Of a stretch of 64,000 nucleotides of DNA, positions 11,788 to 21,719 are shown piece after piece; positions within the stretch are counted from its first letter, which is position 1, and the number at the start of each line of letters is the position of its first letter. The position numbers and the translations under genes were made by a program. The stretch spans positions 13,877,123-13,941,122 of the forward strand of contig OX393564.1 in assembly GCA_947652115.1 (NCBI GenBank), given 5' to 3'. This DNA is from Blastomussa wellsi. Its lineage: Eukaryota; Cnidaria; Anthozoa; Scleractinia; Plerogyridae. Under the pieces are notes generated by a model. It did not search any database. It was not told the origin of the DNA and saw only the letters and a program-made list of their open reading frames with translations.

Positions 11788-11982
11788 ATGGAAATGGAGG
11801 GAAGCGGCTTTGTTGACGTAGAAGCTCTCGTCAACCAGCTGCACATCAGCCTGGGCATGATAAGAGCAGGAAACACGTCCCTAAAGCTACGAAATCAAGT
11901 GAGGGAGATTCTCGAGGTGCTGGTGGACCAGGGACTACTTTCAAAAACGCACGCGAAGAAAATTTTGCAGAAAAATATATAG
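11788..11982 (+). CDS. Small ORF (64 codons) of the island, unknown function
   Basis: The product contains LGMIRAGNTSLKLRNQVREI followed by a helical segment ending in SKTHAKKILQ. Short proteins with a GNTS-K-N motif followed by a predicted helix accompany Polinton-like elements as far as I recall, but I cannot name a function. It ends 6 bases before the next ORF, an operon-like packing typical of compact viral genomes. It may be intact. Confidence 0.5.
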   Translation: MEMEGSGFVDVEALVNQLHISLGMIRAGNTSLKLRNQVREILEVLVDQGLLSKTHAKKILQKNI

Positions 11983-11987
11983 AGAGG

Positions 11988-12257
11988 ATGCTGCGTCACT
12001 TCAGTTTGTTACTCGACTCGGCGTTGGCAAGGCGGAAAGACCCACACAACCAAGCGCCAGAGAACTTCTCAATTCCCTTTGACCCCCCGATAACATTGGA
12101 TAAAACGAAAAAGTACAAGGCAGCTCTGAATGAGCTCGTGTCCATGACCTATTCGTGGTACAACGTGGCAAAGGATTACCACAACAACACTCACAAATGG
12201 AGAAAGGCAGGGCAGGAATTGAAGACCGAAACCATCCCAGACGGAATGTACAATTAG
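11988..12257 (+). CDS. ORF (89 codons) of the island, structural-like, truncated
   Basis: The product carries IPFDPPITLDKTKKYKAAL and later IPDGMYN just before the stop at 12257. A pattern of P-P-I-x-L-D..KYKAAL and IPDGMYN recurs in small proteins of cnidarian Polinton-like elements. The reading ends at the motif's Tyr-Asn, suggesting the C-terminus was cut by a nonsense change. Function unknown; a virion component is a guess. Confidence 0.5.
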   Translation: MLRHFSLLLDSALARRKDPHNQAPENFSIPFDPPITLDKTKKYKAALNELVSMTYSWYNVAKDYHNNTHKWRKAGQELKTETIPDGMYN

Positions 12258-12296
12258 ATATGATCCAGAGGCAAACAGGAAAAGTAAACCCCAGCG

Positions 12297-12470
12297 ATGC
12301 GATGCCTTGAGTGTCGTTATCGAAGAAGACCTCGACTGAGCGTTTTGAGCATCAAATATAGGACGATGAATCATCCAAGCAAGTGGACAAAGTTTTACGA
12401 CAAGACCCGCGGCATGCACAGGTACCGGCACAAAGACTCAGGCGTTGTCAAAGACAGTACGGACCTTTAG
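12297..12470 (+). CDS. Short highly basic ORF (57 codons) cut by a MITE
   Basis: ATG at 12297 opens a frame with a CLEC pair, a run of Arg (RYRRRPRLS) and an aromatic/basic patch (WTKFYDKTRGMHRYRH). The stop TAG at 12468-12470 lies inside the left inverted repeat of the MITE at 12460, so the original C-terminus was probably lost to that insertion. The basic composition suggests nucleic-acid binding. Family not recognised. Confidence 0.5.
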   Translation: MRCLECRYRRRPRLSVLSIKYRTMNHPSKWTKFYDKTRGMHRYRHKDSGVVKDSTDL

Positions 12471-13246
12471 CAATGATGACGAGGACGTGAACGTGAACGA
12501 CCGGAAGTTGGAAATACGAGACTCGACGCTACCACGCATGCCCCGGGGAGAACGACTTGTCGTCCACACCTCGTTCAGGACGTCATTTGCCGCCATTTGC
12601 CGTCTTGTAGTGAACGAGTTGAAACGAGGGTATGTTTCGTGGAGTTTTTGCATTTTTACGCAGGCCTCTTCACTCGAAATGGCTCGTCAGTGAATAAGAT
12701 AGCGTCCCTAACATATTTGAAAGGACCGCGAGGAAAAAACAGATCTTCAGGCAGAGATTAAAAGTAAGCTTATGATTTGTGCATTTGTGGTCGCACTGCG
12801 TGTGGAGGAATGCCGGCGGATTGTGGCGATAAAATTGCACCGGGATAGGTATGTAACCTTATAAGAAATAAATCACATTCTGTCAACTGCATTACATTGT
12901 AATTTTTGCAATTCAATCTTGACTTCATTTTTAAATTTGAAAGATTTCCCGGCTTTAAAAATACAAACTATTCGTTTAAGTTGTGGTTTATGCAAACTAC
13001 GATAAAGTTAGCTTTGTTCTCACACGCGTACTTCTCACATATCGTTATCGGCGGAGAGAAGTTTTAGCAGCCCACGAAACTATCTAAAAGATATTTTCGC
13101 TATTGACTTCCACAGCACGAAACTCGTCCACGCTACCGGTCTGCTAAAGTGTTTATGTTTCCTGCCGTGGACGACTGTCTCGTCCCAGGGCTTAATCGAC
13201 CGTACAAGTCTTCGTCCACGTCCTCGTCATCATTGCTAAAGGTCCC
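12460..13246. mobile_element. MITE (0.79 kb) with inverted ends and TA duplication
   Basis: GGACCTTTAGCAATGATGAC and the following GAGGACGT (12461-12488) are perfectly complementary to 13218-13245, and a weaker inverted similarity continues about 80 bases inward. TA dinucleotides flank both ends (12458-12459 and 13247-13248). There is no transposase inside. The TA duplication suggests mobilisation by a Tc1/mariner-like or related transposase. Confidence 0.8.
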
Positions 13247-13253
13247 TAGTCTC

Positions 13254-13605
13254 ATGGCGTCAAAAACAAAAGAAGCTGCTGCAGCGGTCGGAAAAAAGGT
13301 AAAAAAAAGCTGTGGCAACGGTCGGACAATCACGAAGCCAAGCCGGAAAGGCCAAACAGGTGGCTGCAATGGCTGGCCAACAAACGGTTAAACGGGGTCA
13401 GCAAAAATACAAGCGGCCTTGCGCAACAATAAGCCTGCTTTGCAAAAGCTCCCACGACCCTGAGTAAGGCATCGCAGAAAAAGCGGCAGGCGCTGATTGC
13501 CCCAAGCTCAAGACTAAGCGAAGATTCGCGAAAGGAACTGCGCCAGATGATGGACCTGTGGGCGGCAAAGCTAAAGGTCAACCAAATTCTGGCGGCGCAA
13601 GATTA
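13254..13605 (+). pseudogene. Small Lys/Ala-rich basic protein, frameshifted
   Basis: It begins MASKTKEAAAAVGKKVKK at 13254. After a frame change it reads AVATVGQSRSQAGKAKQVAA, and after another it ends SRLSEDSRKELRQMMDLWAA..ILAAQD with a stop at 13605. Ala/Lys repeats of this sort resemble DNA-condensing core proteins of DNA viruses; that role is inference. Two frameshifts make it non-functional. It lies between the MITE and the CR1-like LINE. Confidence 0.5.
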
Positions 13606-13682
13606 AAATTTTTTGCATGTAAAATATAGCGAGATGTTTCGAAGTCCAGAGTATCTGCAAAAGGCTGTGCGAGTGAACAAGC

Positions 13683-14767
13683 ATGGCCGATGGTCCTGCT
13701 TCTACCAGCTCCGATAACAGTTTCTCGGAGAAAACAACTGTCGAATTGTTTTCGATTAAACACGATGGCCCTGAGCTAGAAAATCTTCTGGTTAAATGTG
13801 AACGTCTGATTTAGACTAGCGACTTAGAAACCTTGAAGAAATTTGTGGAAGAAACTATTCAGCAACATGGGAAATGATCGTCACATTGGAATTAACGAGA
13901 CTCCGAAAGGACAATCGTGCTCTTAGACAGAGGCTAAGTGATCATGAAAACGGTTATGAGTCTTTGAAGCGGGAAGCGAGATCAATCCTTGATGAAAATA
14001 AAAGTCTGGTAACGGTCCTACGACTCCTAAATAACGAAATTGATAAGGGAAATAAACATTCAGTCCAAGACACTAACAAAGATGATTTGCATACAGGCCC
14101 TCTTGGGAGGTTAATGGCACAACTTTAGCAACAAACAATTGCTTCTCAATTCTAAGCAATTGTGAAACCGTTGACGTGGAGAGTGTGACTAATGCGACAA
14201 CATCAACAGCAAATAATCGCTTGCCAGTTCTAAGTAACGGTGAAACCGTCGACAAGGAGAATGTGTCAACTAGATCCCAGCCTAAGAGAGGTGCTAAATC
14301 ACGCACTCAACCGGAATCGGTTTTAATTATAGAAGATTCCTTAATTAAGAACATCGATTCCCAGAAGCTTACCAAGAAAACAGTCGACAAGCGCATGTAT
14401 CCAGGTAAAACCAGCGACCGACGTTGAACCCTCGCATGTGATCGTTCATTCGGGCACGAATAATTTGCCATCTGATAGGGTCGAGTCTTGTGTGCCAAAA
14501 ACAGAAAATCTGGCTTTGACGATTCGAAATAAATTTCAAACCTCGAAAATAGGTATCTCCAGCCTCACACATAGAGAAGACAGTGTGTCGACGAAGTTAT
14601 CTGAAGTCAACGAAAAACTTAAGGAGATGTGCAGCACAAATGGATTTCATTTCATTGACAATTCGCACATAGATGGATCCTGCCTCAACGGAAGTAAATT
14701 ACATCTGAACTCTAAGGGATCAGCTTATTTAGCCACTAGTTTTATTAAATTTCTCAGACCGTCGACA
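13683..14767 (+). pseudogene. CR1-like LINE ORF1 with SGNH-like domain
   Basis: ATG at 13683 gives MADGPASTSSDNSFSEKT.., soon stopped. Downstream blocks show a coiled-coil-like segment (LRKDNRALRQRLSDHE, 13874-14128), then VLIIEDSLIKNID and, in the next frame, VIVHSGTNNLPSD and FIDNSHIDGSCLNGSKLHLN. GTNN plus a C-terminal D-x-x-H-like LHLN site is the SGNH hydrolase/esterase arrangement of CR1-type ORF1 proteins, which bind the RNA. Several stops and frameshifts inactivate it. Confidence 0.75.
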
Positions 14768-14939
14768 AACAAAGCAAGACGTCCCCAGGGTTTTCACGCC
14801 CCATTACGGCAGCTAGGACAGTTAATAATGCAGCTGGCGTCAGAGCCAATACGTGCCCCAATACACAAGAAACCACGCCGGTAGACAAGGCTTGTCATGA
14901 TACAATTAGAGGTGAGTTTGGTTCCACAATGCGTAGCGT

Positions 14940-15560
14940 CGCTAACCTAAAAGGTTTCAAAATTGCCAGTTTGAATGTTAATAGTTCACTTAAACGTATT
15001 GATGAAATTAAAGGTATGAGTCTAAAATTGATGAATTAATACCCGACAATGAGATAAGTATTCCTGGCTATAATCTTATTAAAAAGGATCGGAATAGAGC
15101 TGGAGGCGTTGTCGTATTGTATTTTCGGGATAATATACCGTTTTCCGATAAAGAAGACTTGGTGCCTAGCAGTCTCGAGATGGTCTGTGCTGAAATCAAC
15201 CGTCCACATAGCAAATCCTTTGTTTTATGCACTTGGTATAGGCCTCCAAACTCGGACATGGACCTATTTAACGAGTGTGAGACATTTTTTCAGAGGTGTG
15301 ACGTCGAGAGCAGAGAGGTAATATTAGTCGGTGATCTTAATTGTGATGTTAGTAAAGTCTCATCCAACACATGTTGGAACGTGTGGAAATCCTTTTTTAC
15401 TGAGACATTAAATAAGCATGCACTTATACGACACAAAAGAACAAGAAGGAATTCCGTTCCCTGGATTACTCCACGTATCAAGGACCTCATGAGAAATCGT
15501 GATTATCACAAAAAAACGGGCAATAAAATTTGCCTCACAGACCCACTGGGAGAGTTTTAA
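14940..15560 (+). pseudogene. CR1-like LINE APE endonuclease relic
   Basis: The pieces read LKGFKIASLNVNS (domain start, 14949) and NRAGGVVVLYFRDNIPFSD, LCTWYRPPNSDMDLF and VILVGDLNCDVS (15117-15560), the signature of apurinic-type LINE endonucleases that nick the target. The central part including the catalytic Glu region is deleted between about 15010 and 15040. A short segment RRNSVPWITPRIKDLM links toward the RT. Confidence 0.75.
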
Positions 15561-15587
15561 AAAATTGCGAAATGAAGTAATATTCAA

Positions 15588-16195
15588 ATGCGTAACGCCA
15601 AATCTAAATTTTTCCATGATAAGATTAACGACTGTTCTAGTTCGAACGACCCTAAGAAAGCTTGGACGCTCATCAATACATTATTGGGGAAGAATAACAA
15701 ACCGAATAATTTGAGCGAGCTCTCAGTTAATGATAATTTAGTGTCAGATCTCAAATCTATGGCTGAGGGTTTGAATGACTATTTTGTTAAGATTGGGCCG
15801 ACTTTAGCAGCAGATTACGAAAATGAATCGTGCAATACTGCCCAAACTAATAACGACAATATCAATTCATTCCCATGCGCGCAGTTTAAATTCTCACCAA
15901 TTTCTGTCGATAACGTTGCGTCAACTCTGAAAGGCTTAAAAGCAAAATTCCTCCTAAAACCCTTAAACTATCAGCAAGTATAGTTGCACCGTCTTTGACG
16001 TACATCTTTAACCTCTCTCTTGCGACAGGAATTTACATAGATGACTGGAAACGCGCACGTGTAACACCGATTTTCAAATCTGGGGAAACAGGTGTCGAAA
16101 CACTCATCCCGCTAAACAGGTACTCTTTCTTTGAAAATCTGAGCGACAAGCTGCAGGGGACGTTAAAGAACCCACACACTTATCGCAAAGAGTAG
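15588..16195 (+). pseudogene. CR1-like LINE reverse transcriptase, N-terminal remnant
   Basis: Blocks 15588-15983 and 15995-16195 contain the linker (KAWTLINTLLGKNNKPN, LNDYFVKIGPTLA) and the beginning of the RT domain (APSLTYIFNLSLATGIYIDD, WKRARVTPIFKSG). The frame then passes directly into SINE-like tail sequence at 16155. The catalytic Asp motifs are not present. Confidence 0.75.
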
Positions 16196-16345
16196 GGCGT
16201 GGAGTTCCCGGTGTTGTGGTCTGCTCTGCTGGTTTGGGTTCGGGTGAGATCATGAATGGACTGATAGCGGCTGCTATGAGCGCCTTTACTTGCTGACGTC
16301 CGATCTCACCCTGATTAGCTATGTAAATTGGCCCTGAAAAGCCCT
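16155..16345 (+). repeat. LINE/SINE shared 3' region
   Basis: From GGGGACGTTAAAGAACCCAC to ATGTAAAT this is about 90 percent like 9225-9415 of the SINE at 9001. Shared 3' ends are how SINEs borrow a LINE's reverse transcriptase. An A-tract follows at 16362. Confidence 0.7.
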
Positions 16346-16402
16346 ATGTGGGATGGGTCAATCAAGTAAAAAAAAAAAAAAATGCAGATGGAGTTTGAAA
16401 TC

Positions 16403-16418
16403 AACCTCCAAAATTACA
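16403..16418. repeat. Target-site duplication of the L1-like LINE, left copy
   Basis: AACCTCCAAAATTACA, repeated exactly at 21704-21719. It lies in the capsid frame (codons AAC CTC CAA AAT TAC). Confidence 0.9.
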
Positions 16419-17108
16419 GATAACCTGTTCAACGCTTTGTCTAACATAGAAGAGACTGTGTCCAACCTTGACAAGGAGGTTCATGACCTAAAGGAGAAAG
16501 TTAATAAAACCAAGAAGACAGTAGAGGAACTCGAAGAGAGCGTAGACTTCAACGACGAGGAGATTGCTTACCTAAAACGAGACGTAAAAGCTGCTCAAAA
16601 CTCAATAGAAGACCTGAAAAAACAACTGCTATATCAAGAGCACTACAGCAGAAGAGAAAACCTAATGTTTATGGGTATTGCAGAACAGAATACTACAGTT
16701 CAAGACGATCAAGGAAATAGCAAGGAGCTCGAGGCAGAGAACACGAAAGAGATTGTCTACAAGTTCATGGAAGGCGAACTCCAGATCCACAACCCACGCG
16801 ACAAAATTGAATTTCAAAGAATTCATCGAGTAGGGAAACCGAAAGTTTATTGTCCTCGGCCAATCATTGCAAGATTTTTACGATACGCTTATCGCGAAAT
16901 GGTTCTCCAGCAGGCTAGGAAAACTTTGAAGGACAAAGATTTTAGTGTATTCGAAGACATCCCTAAAGAACTTTATAAACTGAGGAAAGCTCAAAAGGAA
17001 AAATTTAAAGATGCTAAGGACAGAGGCTACAATGTATACTTTAGTAAGAAATTTCCAGACAAACTCTATGTAAATGGCAAGTTTATTCCACGTAACAAAC
17101 TGCTCTAA
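16419..17108 (+). CDS. L1-like LINE ORF1 protein, N-terminus missing
   Basis: LINE-derived codons start about ITDNLFNALSNIEETV. An upstream ATG at 16353 is a chance fusion with the A-tract (KKKKK) and capsid sequence. A long coiled coil (LDKEVHDLKEKVNKTKKTVE .. LKKQLLYQEHYSRRENL) is followed by an RRM-like/transposase-22-type region (ENLMFMGIAEQ, KIEFQRIHRVGKPK, PRPIIARFLRYAYREMVLQQ) and a basic C-terminus ending NKLL. This is the design of L1 ORF1p, a trimeric RNA-binding chaperone packaging LINE RNA. The rest of the frame is open. Confidence 0.85.
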   Translation, partial: DNLFNALSNIEETVSNLDKEVHDLKEKVNKTKKTVEELEESVDFNDEEIAYLKRDVKAAQNSIEDLKKQLLYQEHYSRRENLMFMGIAEQNTTVQDDQGNSKELEAENTKEIVYKFMEGELQIHNPRDKIEFQRIHRVGKPKVYCPRPIIARFLRYAYREMVLQQARKTLKDKDFSVFEDIPKELYKLRKAQKEKFKDAKDRGYNVYFSKKFPDKLYVNGKFIPRNKLL

Positions 17109-17566
17109 ACATTTGTTTATTGTTTATCATCTTGTATTTTATATTTTTTTGTCGACTAACTGTAAAAATTGCATATGTTAATTACTTTTCCTTTCCAAAA
17201 CGCATAAATTACTGTAGATCACAGATACCTAAGTTTAACACGTATATAGTTACCATCATAATGAAAGAGTGCAACGTCAGGAATGTCATTCTCAGGAGGT
17301 GTAATGACGCCCTTACAATTCGCTTTGGGGCAACCGGTAAGTAGGATATATTCAGTCTCTTTTGTCGGTTTGTATTGTATTAATGTGTTTGTCAAATCAA
17401 CTTTTTGTTTTCATAATTGCGCTATGCCACCGAACAATCATCAGTTAATTACGAAAGCCAATTGCTGGGAACGATTTTTCTTTCTTGTCGTTCACATTTC
17501 CCAAAGTAATGTATTCATTAAAGCCAAAACAACAATCAAACAATAGGGGAAGTCAATTTTAAAATT

Positions 17567-20500
17567 ATGTCACTAAATGCTCGAGGAATTCGAGATCTCC
17601 ACAAACGTAAATCTATATCTACGTGGATCGAGAAACAGAAAACGGATATAACGTTCCTTCAAGAAACGTATAGCACTGCAGAAATAGTCAACGATTGGAA
17701 ATTTCAGTGGCATGGAGAAATGATTTATAGTCATGGCTCCAACCATAGCAGAGGTGCCCTTGTTCTTATTAATAAACAGCTACAGTACGAATTAAAAAAC
17801 ACTATAACAGACGACAACGGCAGGTATATATTATTAGAAATGACGATCCAAGACTCTCCATTCCTCTTGATTAATCTATATGCCCCTACAAAACTCAACG
17901 AACAAGCAGCCTTTTTTCAAGAAATTTTGTCTGTAATTCAGTCTACCAATTTCGACGCAGAATGTAGGATTTTTATCGGCGGCGACTTCAATGTTCATCT
18001 TGATGCCAACCTCGATAATTCTGGAGGCCAAATCGATACGAAGTCAACTGTCAAAAACATTCAAGACATTATCCTTGAGTATAACCTCATTGATATATGG
18101 AGAGTACGTAACCCAAATAAAAGACAGTTTAGTTGGAGGAAAAGAAATCCTATTACTCAACGACGAATAGATTTTTGGCTCATTAGTGACGAATTACAAG
18201 ATGACATTAAAAAAGCAGACATCATCCCAGCTATTAGAACCGATCATTCAGCTATCAGCCTCTCCGTAAACAGCTTTAAAGACCAACCATTTGGTCCATC
18301 CTACTGGAAATTCAATTCAAGCCTTCTGAATGACGATACGTACATACAACTAGTCAATTCTGAATATCCAAAATGGATTACCGAATTTTCCGAAGTTAAC
18401 GACAAAAGGTTATTGTGGGATTTGATTAAGTACAAGATCAGACAAACCACTATCGAATACAGCAAAATAATAGCCAAGAAGCGAAAAGCCCAACTACAAG
18501 AATCTGAAGAAATCTTAAAACAATCCGAGGAAATCTGCAATAACAATCCATCTGAAGAAAACGTTACGAAACTAGAAGAAGCCAGGAGTGAGTATGAAGC
18601 ATTATATAATTACATCATTGAAGGTAAATTAATAAGATCAAGAGCAAAGTGGAACGAACAAGGAGAGAAAAATTCGAAATATTTTTTAAATCTAGAGACC
18701 AATAAGACTAGGAAAACATCAATTCGCCGTGTATTGAACGCCGATGATAAATTAATTTTAAATTCAAAATTGATAATGAAAGATCTTGAAGATTTTTATA
18801 CAACACTGTACAAAAACCAGGATTCAAACGACGGTGACCAAAGTATTCCAAACATTCTAAATGATGAAAATATTCCGAAATTAGGCGACCACCAGAAGAA
18901 CCTCTGCGAAGGAATTTTGTCTAATGCCGAGTGCTTTAATGCCTTGTCTAAATTCCAAAATGGAAAAACACCTGGAAATGATGGCTTGACACCTGAATTC
19001 TACAAAACATTTTGGAATCTCCTTGGCCAATTTATGACTGACTCATTTAATTCTTCTTTTGAACATGGAGAATTATCTAATACACAAAAGCAAGCAATAA
19101 TAAGACTCATTGAAAAGAAAGGAAAGGATAGACGATATATAAAAAACTGGCGTCCTATATCCTTATTAAATGTCGATACCAAAATCGCTTCCAAAGCACT
19201 AGCTCTGAGATTAGAAAAAGTGCTTCCTTTTATAATTAATGAGGACCAATATGCGTATGTCAAAGGTAGAAATATCTTTGACGCTGTCAGGTCAATCGAA
19301 GACATAATGGAATATACGAAATTTAACCAGATTCCGGGATTAATGGTTGCAATTGATTTTGAAAAAGCGTTCGACTCCATAAGTTGGAATTTTTTGCTTA
19401 AAGCCTTAAAATCTTTTAATTTTGGCGAATCCTTTATTAAGTGGATCTTCGTTTTTTATTCTAATATTTCAAGTTGCGTTACAAACAATGGTTTTTCGAC
19501 TCCATTGTTCAAAGTCGAGAGAAGTGTTAGACAAGGAGACCCATTGTCTCCATATCTTTTCATTGTAGCACTGGAACCACTTTTAATCAAAATTCGGAAC
19601 AATCCTTATATAAAAGGCATTCAGATCGATAACGTAGAGGTAAAACTTGCAGCTTTTGCTGACGAGTTGACTACATTCTTACAAGACAAAGCCTCCTTAA
19701 AACATCTATTCAACACACTTGACCAATTTGAAAAGTGTTTAGGCTAAACAAGGGTAAAACGGAGGCTTACTGGCTCGGTAGTAGCCACAATTGCCACGAA
19801 AATTTGAATATAGAAACTGTCAACGAACCAATGAAGATTCTGGGAATTTATTTTACTTATAATTTACGCCTGAAATATGAACTAAACTTTGACGCAACTC
19901 TTAAATCTTTAAAGAAAACCTTGAACAGTTGGCAATGGAGAAATTTAACAGTATTTGGCAAGATTCAAATCATCAAAACGTTCGCAATGCCAAAACTCAT
20001 GTTCCGGGCTTCCGTGTTAGATCTTGACAAAGAATTTGTAAAAAAGATTAACACGGTAATGTTTAATTTTCTATGGAAAGGAAAAGATAAAATTAAACGT
20101 CTTGCTCTGATCAGCGACTATAAAGACGGTGGACTGAAAATGCCTCACCTGGAATCTGTAATCAAGACCCAGAGAATCATGTGCCTTAAAAAGTATACTG
20201 AGGATTACTATAACCCTTGGAAACTTATTCTCTCACGACTTCTTAAAGATTTCGGCGGCAAAATTCTTCATTGCAACTATAATGTTGCTGATTTACCAAA
20301 ACATCTTCCAAAATTTTATCGTGAGTGTTTTGAAACGTGGTCTATGGCCAACACGCACCCAACATCCTCGCCAGACCATATTATTAATCAAATACTTTGG
20401 AATAATCAACATCTGCGTATCGATGGTAAACCACAGTTTTGTAAAAAGTCTTATATGGCCGGAATGATTAAAATAAAAGACATTCTTCTGCCAGACGGAA

Positions 20501-21303
20501 AACTAAAACCTTGGGATTTCTTTAAAGAGAGAGGCCTTAATTCGAATAATTATTTTTTATTATTTGGTTTAGCAAGAGCACTTCCTGATTCATGGAGAGC
20601 CTTGGTAAATTCGGTGCATCCACGTTTAACTCAACGCCAAGAGCAAACCACTACGAATTCGAATTTGGATTTAACGCAGTTCATTTTGCATGCCAAGTGT
20701 GAAGACATCAACCTAGAACAACTTACTAGTAAACAAATGTACTGGATTCTCGTAGATGAGATACGCGTATATCCAACTGCAAGATTAAAATATTCTTCAT
20801 TATTTAATGATCACGAACTTGACTGGAATCAGATCTATTTAATTCCACACAAAGTTACCTTAGACATAAGAACAAGAATGTTTCAATTCAAATTGCTCAA
20901 TCGTATTGTATATACTAATAAATTGTTAAATAAAATAAAGTTAGCGGACACCTCATTATGCACGTTTTGTGGAGAGTTCGAAGAATCCCTAGAGCATCTG
21001 TTTTTACATTGTCAATACAGCAAAGACTTCTGGATGCAAACTATCACCTGGTTGAAGGGACTTAATATAGCAGTTGCTGAGTTAAAGGATATCGAAATCA
21101 TGCGAGGTTACACCAGAGAAATATTATATTGGACCCTTCTTAACCACATTCTCATTGTAGGTAAGCAGGTAATTTATTTAAGTAGGCTTAGAAAAACAAA
21201 ACCACTCTTACCTCAATTAATAGGTAAACTAAAATACATTGAACGGATTGAACATCTAATTGCTAAGAGGCGGGGTAGACTTAATATTCATCTTCTTTCT
21301 TAA
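17567..21303 (+). pseudogene. L1-like LINE ORF2 (endonuclease-reverse transcriptase), one frameshift
   Basis: Frame 17567-19747 holds the APE-type endonuclease (SLNARGIRD at the start, FLQETY, GGDFNVHLD, RIDFWLIS, RTDHSAI) and the RT (GNDGLTPEFYKTFW, NWRPISLLNVDTKIASKAL, VAIDFEKAFDS, VRQGDPLSPYLF). It stops just after the catalytic block, which reads AAFADELTTF, so the second catalytic Asp is Glu here. A short deletion near 19740 shifts the frame. 19735-21303 then continues (LNKGKTEAYWLGSS) to a zinc-knuckle-like LCTFCGEFEESLEHLFLHC and a C-terminal helix. Frameshift and active-site change make it inactive. ORF2 normally nicks the target and copies the LINE RNA. Confidence 0.9.
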
Positions 21304-21703
21304 TTCAACCAGGTGATACAATAAATACAATAATTACACAATAATTGATGTGAACAATTAGACAACACCAGCCAATGATGATAAACGCGTTTATGTTTCT
21401 CCATTCTTGTTTTTCCTCTCTTTTCTTTTTCTTTGTTTTTCAATTTAATGTACGTAATCATTTTTAATTTTGGCAAGTAATTAGCCCTATCGGTTGTGAA
21501 AGTAGTATCATTGTAAGTAGTTTAGTGTGAAAACGGATTAGTAGCAGGCGCAGTAACATAACATAATGTAGTATTTAAGCAGTGTAAGTGTATTGTAAGT
21601 ATTGCATGATAATTGTTGTATTGTAATTTTTTGTACGGTATAGTGTATTTGTAATAGGCGTGGTAATGATGTGAAGTATAAGTAAAAATAATAATAAAAA
21701 AAA

Positions 21704-21719
21704 AACCTCCAAAATTACA
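21704..21719. repeat. Target-site duplication of the L1-like LINE, right copy
   Basis: Exact second copy of AACCTCCAAAATTACA directly after the A-rich tail. Confidence 0.9.

Larger units (their letters stand above)
13640..16372 (+). mobile_element. CR1-like LINE, decayed, most of the reverse transcriptase missing
   Basis: Three successive coding relics on one strand: ORF1 with an SGNH-esterase-like domain, an APE-type endonuclease, and the start of the reverse transcriptase. Sequence shared with the SINE 3' half follows (16155-16345), then an A-tract at 16362-16381. The order ORF1 (esterase) - EN - RT is that of CR1/L2-type LINEs. The RT core is gone, either by internal deletion or by recombination with the SINE-like tail. 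Confidence 0.75.
16419..21703 (+). mobile_element. L1-like LINE, 5' truncated in ORF1
   Basis: A 5285-bp insertion with an exact 16-bp target-site duplication on both sides, ending in an A-rich tail (AATAATAATAAAAAAAAA). It carries ORF1 (coiled coil plus RNA-binding domain) and a long ORF2 (endonuclease, RT, zinc-knuckle-like end). The left breakpoint falls within ORF1 coding sequence, so it is modestly 5' truncated as expected from target-primed reverse transcription. Confidence 0.9.

Noticed and set aside
12438..12693. ORFs on both strands at the MITE left end
   Set aside because: They arise from the inverted repeat, which gives the same FSNDDEDV-type peptide on opposite strands at both ends.
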